NCBI RefSeq assembly: GCF_033547155.1 | Contig: NZ_CP137892.1 | Coordinates: forward strand, 1,426,001-1,490,000 | Direction of reading: 5' to 3' | DNA: 64,000 bases | From: Pseudomonas benzenivorans | Lineage (GTDB): Bacteria; Pseudomonadota; Gammaproteobacteria; Pseudomonadales; Pseudomonadaceae | Shown here: piece by piece, positions 61,632-64,000 of the stretch | Layout of the letters: each line of letters begins with the position of its first letter | Position numbering within the stretch: position 1 is the stretch's first letter | Made by a program: the position numbers and the translations under genes | The notes under the pieces: model-generated | Told to the model about the DNA's origin: nothing | Databases searched by the model: none | What the model saw: only the letters and a program-made list of their open reading frames with translations

Positions 61632-62185
61632 CCTTGACTGCTCCCTGTGATCATTGAGAGAAGTTTGTCTGTTACAGAAGGCTGCTCACCCACGCTAGGC
61701 ACGGGGATTTCGACCCGAGTGCAGATGGAGCCCGAGGCGTTGGCGAAGGTCACCAAGTTATCGCTGTTGAAGGTGCCCGTGAGCCTTGATCCATCATCGA
61801 AATGGGCGATGCATTGCCAGCCCGTGTAGCGCTCGGCTGTGGGAATCTGAAAGCTGATCCACTTGCCTATCTCCAGAGGCGCAGGACTAACAAAGGGAGC
61901 CGTTACCACCGAATCCCCGATAATCACCGTGCCCGACCCACCGATAATCACGCTCCCATGGCCTCCCGTGCTGCCCAGGGTCGCCGCTGGCAAACCGTTG
62001 ATCAGTACGGTGCTGGCTACAGCACCTGCGATAGGGCTGCCACAGGCAGAGGTATCGGTCAGTCGGGCCGCCGGCAGGTTATCGAACAAGACGTTTGGGG
62101 AGCCTGTTGCAATGGGGTTGGTGCCATGGCCAGGCACCGGGCAAGAGGTGGGATCAGATTGGCGAGCCGCCGGTTTTCCGCTCAT
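61628..62185 (-). CDS. PAAR-domain spike-tip protein with a C-terminal extension
   Basis: A 185-residue protein. Residues 1-95 form a PAAR domain of repeated Gly/Ile turns (PAARQSDPTSCPVPGHGTNPI, LTDTSACGSPIAGAV, VIIGGSGTVIIGD), a sharpened cone that tips the T6SS spike. Residues 100-185 form a separate domain (KWISFQIPTAERYTGWQCIAHFDDGSRLTGTF). It would carry the next-encoded effector. AGGAGG lies 8 bases before the ATG. No VgrG, Hcp or structural T6SS gene is in this window, so this is an orphan cargo set. The three genes overlap and are surely one transcript. Confidence 0.85.
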   Translation of the reverse strand: MSGKPAARQSDPTSCPVPGHGTNPIATGSPNVLFDNLPAARLTDTSACGSPIAGAVASTVLINGLPAATLGSTGGHGSVIIGGSGTVIIGDSVVTAPFVSPAPLEIGKWISFQIPTAERYTGWQCIAHFDDGSRLTGTFNSDNLVTFANASGSICTRVEIPVPSVGEQPSVTDKLLSMITGSSQG

Positions 62186-62384
62186 GGTGAAACCTCCTTG
62201 TTTTCGTAGGCATAGATCCTACGCGTCTCTCCGTTAGTGCTCCTGCAACATGTGCCGAACTGGGCGCGGTGTCACGGTTTGTTCAGGGTATGACAGAAAA
62301 GGAGGGTGTCCGAGTTTTTGTGTCTCCGGTTCGGAGCGACAGTGTCGCTCATGAGCTGGTTACGCAAAATTCTGCACACCCTCC

Positions 62385-62419
62385 CGCGTGGAATGCCGCC
62401 TTCGACGCTCCGCGTCCAC
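62385..62419 (-). repeat. Degraded REP relic downstream of RAYT
   Basis: CGCGTGGAATGC and TTCGACGCTCCGCGTCCA are an imperfect inverted copy of the right-hand part of the REP clusters at 63012 and 63700. It abuts the RAYT stop codon in the opposite orientation. Confidence 0.55.
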
Positions 62420-62953
62420 TCACGCCCAGCGATCGATCTCGAGCAACCCCGGCTGTCCCTCGTAGTTCCGAGCACTGGAATAGCGCCAGTGCTCAGGCCA
62501 ATCCACATAACCGCGCCGAACCGGGTTCAGGTGGATGTAATCGAGCTTCTGCCGCATCACCTCAGGTGAGCAGACCAGCTCGGCATGGCTGCCTTCCTGC
62601 CAGAACTGGTACTGCCGATCCTGCTTGTGCGCGCGCTTGGCAAAGCTCAGGCGCTGCAGCGTGGAATCCGCGCCGCGCTGCTGCAGATGGTCGAGCATCT
62701 TGCGGGCCGTGTAGGACTTGAAGCTGCTCACGCACCTGGCCAGGTCGGGCGCCTGGGCCAGGTAATGCAGATGGTTCTCCAGCACCACGTAGCCATACAG
62801 CCGTAACCCCTGGTTGGCCTGCTGGTAGCGCCAGCAGTCGAGCAGGATGTCGACCAGAGCAGGGCGGTTGAACAAGGGTAGCCACTCCAAAACCGTGCAG
62901 GTGAGGAAGTGCGGCTGAGCGGTATCGGTGATGACGTAGCGACTGCGGCCCAT
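62420..62953 (-). CDS. REP-associated tyrosine transposase (RAYT)
   Basis: A 177-residue Y1-type HUH transposase-like protein. The HxH is in VLENHLHYLAQ (about residues 57-67), and the catalytic Tyr lies in SFKSYTARKML. The start has TDTAQPHFLTCTVLEWLPLF, the first strand of the fold, and the C-terminal region has LDYIHLNPVRRGYV with the family-typical W-x-x-S-S. RAYTs bind and cut REP hairpins and mobilise them on single-stranded DNA. Here REP relics or clusters lie on both sides, so this is a natural REPtron. It is the sole transposase in the window. Confidence 0.9.
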   Translation of the reverse strand: MGRSRYVITDTAQPHFLTCTVLEWLPLFNRPALVDILLDCWRYQQANQGLRLYGYVVLENHLHYLAQAPDLARCVSSFKSYTARKMLDHLQQRGADSTLQRLSFAKRAHKQDRQYQFWQEGSHAELVCSPEVMRQKLDYIHLNPVRRGYVDWPEHWRYSSARNYEGQPGLLEIDRWA

Positions 62954-63011
62954 GGGATTCGTCCTTGAATCGGTTGGCGGGTCATGCGTGGCGGCCCTTC
63001 TCCTGCCTGGC

Positions 63012-63145
63012 TGATGGCTCCCACGCTCCGCGTGGGAGCCTAGCCCGTGACGCTCCGCGTCGCTACGGGGTTTAGTGTGCGCACAGCCTTAGGTGGACGC
63101 AGAACGTCGAGGGCTGCATTCCCACGCGGAGCGTGGGAACGATCA
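63012..63145. repeat. REP cluster (BIME), left copy
   Basis: A 134-bp cluster with a perfect 10-bp hairpin GGCTCCCACG / CGTGGGAGCC (63016-63040), a second hairpin (CCCGTGACG with CGTCGCTACGGG) and, in inverse orientation, the GCATTCCCACG-type hairpin (63117-63140). The right copy at 63700 is nearly the same in length and sequence. Confidence 0.88.
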
Positions 63146-63176
63146 GATCAGATGCGCGCCGCGGAAGCGCTCGCCG

Positions 63177-63584
63177 TCAGCCTTCAAGCGGCCACAACAG
63201 CGGCAGCACCTGCTCGCGCAGCAGCGGCGCCAGGCTCTCGGGCGGTGTGTCCTGGGGCGCCAGCCAAAGCAGCTCTTCCAGTTCGGCGGCCGCCTCGACG
63301 GCGTGGGGCTGCGGGGCGCGAAATACGCTCGCCTCGATCCAGGTGTCCGGCTCGTTGGCCGCCAGTGCGCGGAACCGACCGAGGGGGCGAAGGCTTTCGG
63401 CGGCCAGACTCAGGTTCAGCTCCTCGGCCAGCTCTCGCGTCAGCGCCGCCAGGGCGTCCTCGCCCGGCTCGGCCTTGCCGCCCGGCAACATAAAGGCCTG
63501 TGTGTCGCGCTTGCGCACTAGCAAAAGACGGCCGGCCTCGTCGAACAGGCAGGCGGCGGAGATGGTGAGGAGGGTGGGCGTCAT
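63177..63584 (-). CDS. Nudix hydrolase
   Basis: A 135-residue Nudix enzyme. The Nudix box GGKAEPGEDALAALTRELAEELNL (written across residues 35-58) contains the G-x5-E-x7-R-E-U-x-E-E pattern in full. The start is ISAACLFDEAGRLLLVRKRD, which suggests a broad nucleotide-diphosphate or (d)NTP pyrophosphohydrolase such as MutT-like. The ATG at 63584 gives the cleanest fold start. Earlier ATGs at 63605 and 63617 would add 7 or 11 residues. It lies between two direct REP clusters, unlike a random single gene. Confidence 0.85.
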   Translation of the reverse strand: MTPTLLTISAACLFDEAGRLLLVRKRDTQAFMLPGGKAEPGEDALAALTRELAEELNLSLAAESLRPLGRFRALAANEPDTWIEASVFRAPQPHAVEAAAELEELLWLAPQDTPPESLAPLLREQVLPLLWPLEG

Positions 63585-63699
63585 GGGTGGATTTTGCTTG
63601 GTCATGGTGGCGTGCATGGCTGTTGGTGCGTTGATGGGTATCGCTGCGCTCGACCCGTCCTACGGGCTCGCTTGATTGCGGCGCCCAGCTTGGCCGGGT

Positions 63700-63834
63700 T
63701 GATGGCTCCCACGCTCCGCGTGGGAGCCGAGCCCGTGGCGCTCCGCGTCGCTACGAAGGCGGAGTGTGCGCAAGACATCGGGTGAACGCAGAGCGTCGAG
63801 GGCTGCATTCCCACGCGGAGCGTGGGAACGATCA
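63700..63834. repeat. REP cluster (BIME), right copy
   Basis: A 135-bp cluster with the same order as the left copy: 10-bp hairpin GGCTCCCACG / CGTGGGAGCC (63704-63728), the GCTCCGCGTCGCTACG spacer, and the inverse GCATTCCCACG hairpin (63805-63829). Sequence differences lie mainly in the central 40 bases. Confidence 0.88.
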
Positions 63835-63882
63835 TGATCCCTGGCCTAGGCGGCCCCGCCCATCGCGGCTCTCGCGGCATCC

Positions 63883-64000
63883 ATGCCGCTCAACCCTCTA
63901 CGCAATGATTACGCTCGGCCTCCTGAAGGGGCGTTTGGTGACGCCTGTGCCCTCGAGGAAGAAGAGCAACAACGCAGACGCAGCCGTTATGGAGGCGTAC
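63883..64000 (+). CDS. Open reading frame running off the right edge
   Basis: An ATG at 63883 opens a frame to the window end (39 codons): MPLNPLRNDYARPPEGAFGD, then an acidic ALEEEEQQRRRSRYGGV segment. It begins soon after the REP cluster, has no clear ribosome-binding site and cannot be assigned. The actual start may lie further upstream or the frame may be non-coding. Confidence 0.3.
   Translation, partial: MPLNPLRNDYARPPEGAFGDACALEEEEQQRRRSRYGGV

Noticed and set aside
63846..63882. Extra terminator or promoter before the right-edge frame
   Set aside because: No hairpin with a T-tract and no hexamer pair is present; only GC-rich sequence.
1..64000. CRISPR array
   Set aside because: No set of regularly spaced short direct repeats was seen. 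The repeats at 63012 and 63700 are two REP clusters, 134 bp each.

Overview
The window looks like a chromosomal segment of a high-GC gammaproteobacterium of the Pseudomonas group. The gene families support this: an OprP/OprO-type porin, a Cop operon with TTACA-N4-TGTAA boxes, a CsiR/GlaH/LhgO locus, an OsmC-YcaO fusion, and REP/RAYT elements built on a core related to CGCTCCGCGTGGGA. The identification rests on reading the sequence only. No database search was run.

Layout. 1-2.6 kb: the tail of an ECF sigma factor, its zinc-finger anti-sigma factor, a Cys-rich protein and a phosphate/polyphosphate-type porin with a possible Pho box. 2.6-19 kb: ordinary metabolism and transport, including a FemAB/GNAT-like protein, an MsbA-like exporter, PpiA, an alpha/beta hydrolase, a LysR regulator, an azoreductase, EamA and RarD exporters, a double-cupin protein, a DEAD-box helicase, a quinone-reductase-like MDR enzyme, a PQQ-type sugar dehydrogenase, CvfB and tRNA-Thr(CGT). 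19.3-30.2 kb: a metal-defence block. It holds merR-merT-merP plus a GDCCVxC protein (no merA is present), then a copper set: copA-copB-cytochrome c-DUF411-TlpA, a PtrA-like peptide, a BufA2-like bufferin, a CopZ-like chaperone, a membrane thioredoxin and copRS. Three near-identical palindromes mark the probable CopR regulon.

30-34.6 kb: glutarate/L-2-hydroxyglutarate catabolism (csiR, glaH, lhgO) with a strong palindrome in the divergent promoter, then exported MsrA and MsrB. 34.7-43.7 kb: a diguanylate cyclase, a PP2C phosphatase / Ser-Thr kinase / FHA module, and directly downstream a four-gene HlyD/MacB-type export system. 43.7-57.1 kb: small lipoproteins, a YebC paralogue, an MFS carrier, two tandem universal stress proteins, an EamA carrier, a parvulin, a thioesterase, a CAP-domain protein, an unusual large deaminase-fold protein, a secreted intradiol dioxygenase and a methyltransferase.

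57.2-64 kb is the most mobile-looking part. It contains an OsmC-YcaO gene between two REP-like remnants, a BRO-N phage-type regulator preceded by a short overlapping upstream ORF, a compact PAAR / pore-type effector / DUF7079-like immunity operon (an orphan type VI secretion cargo set), and a RAYT transposase with one degraded and two intact REP clusters. The two intact clusters are about 134-bp direct repeats that bracket a Nudix hydrolase gene.
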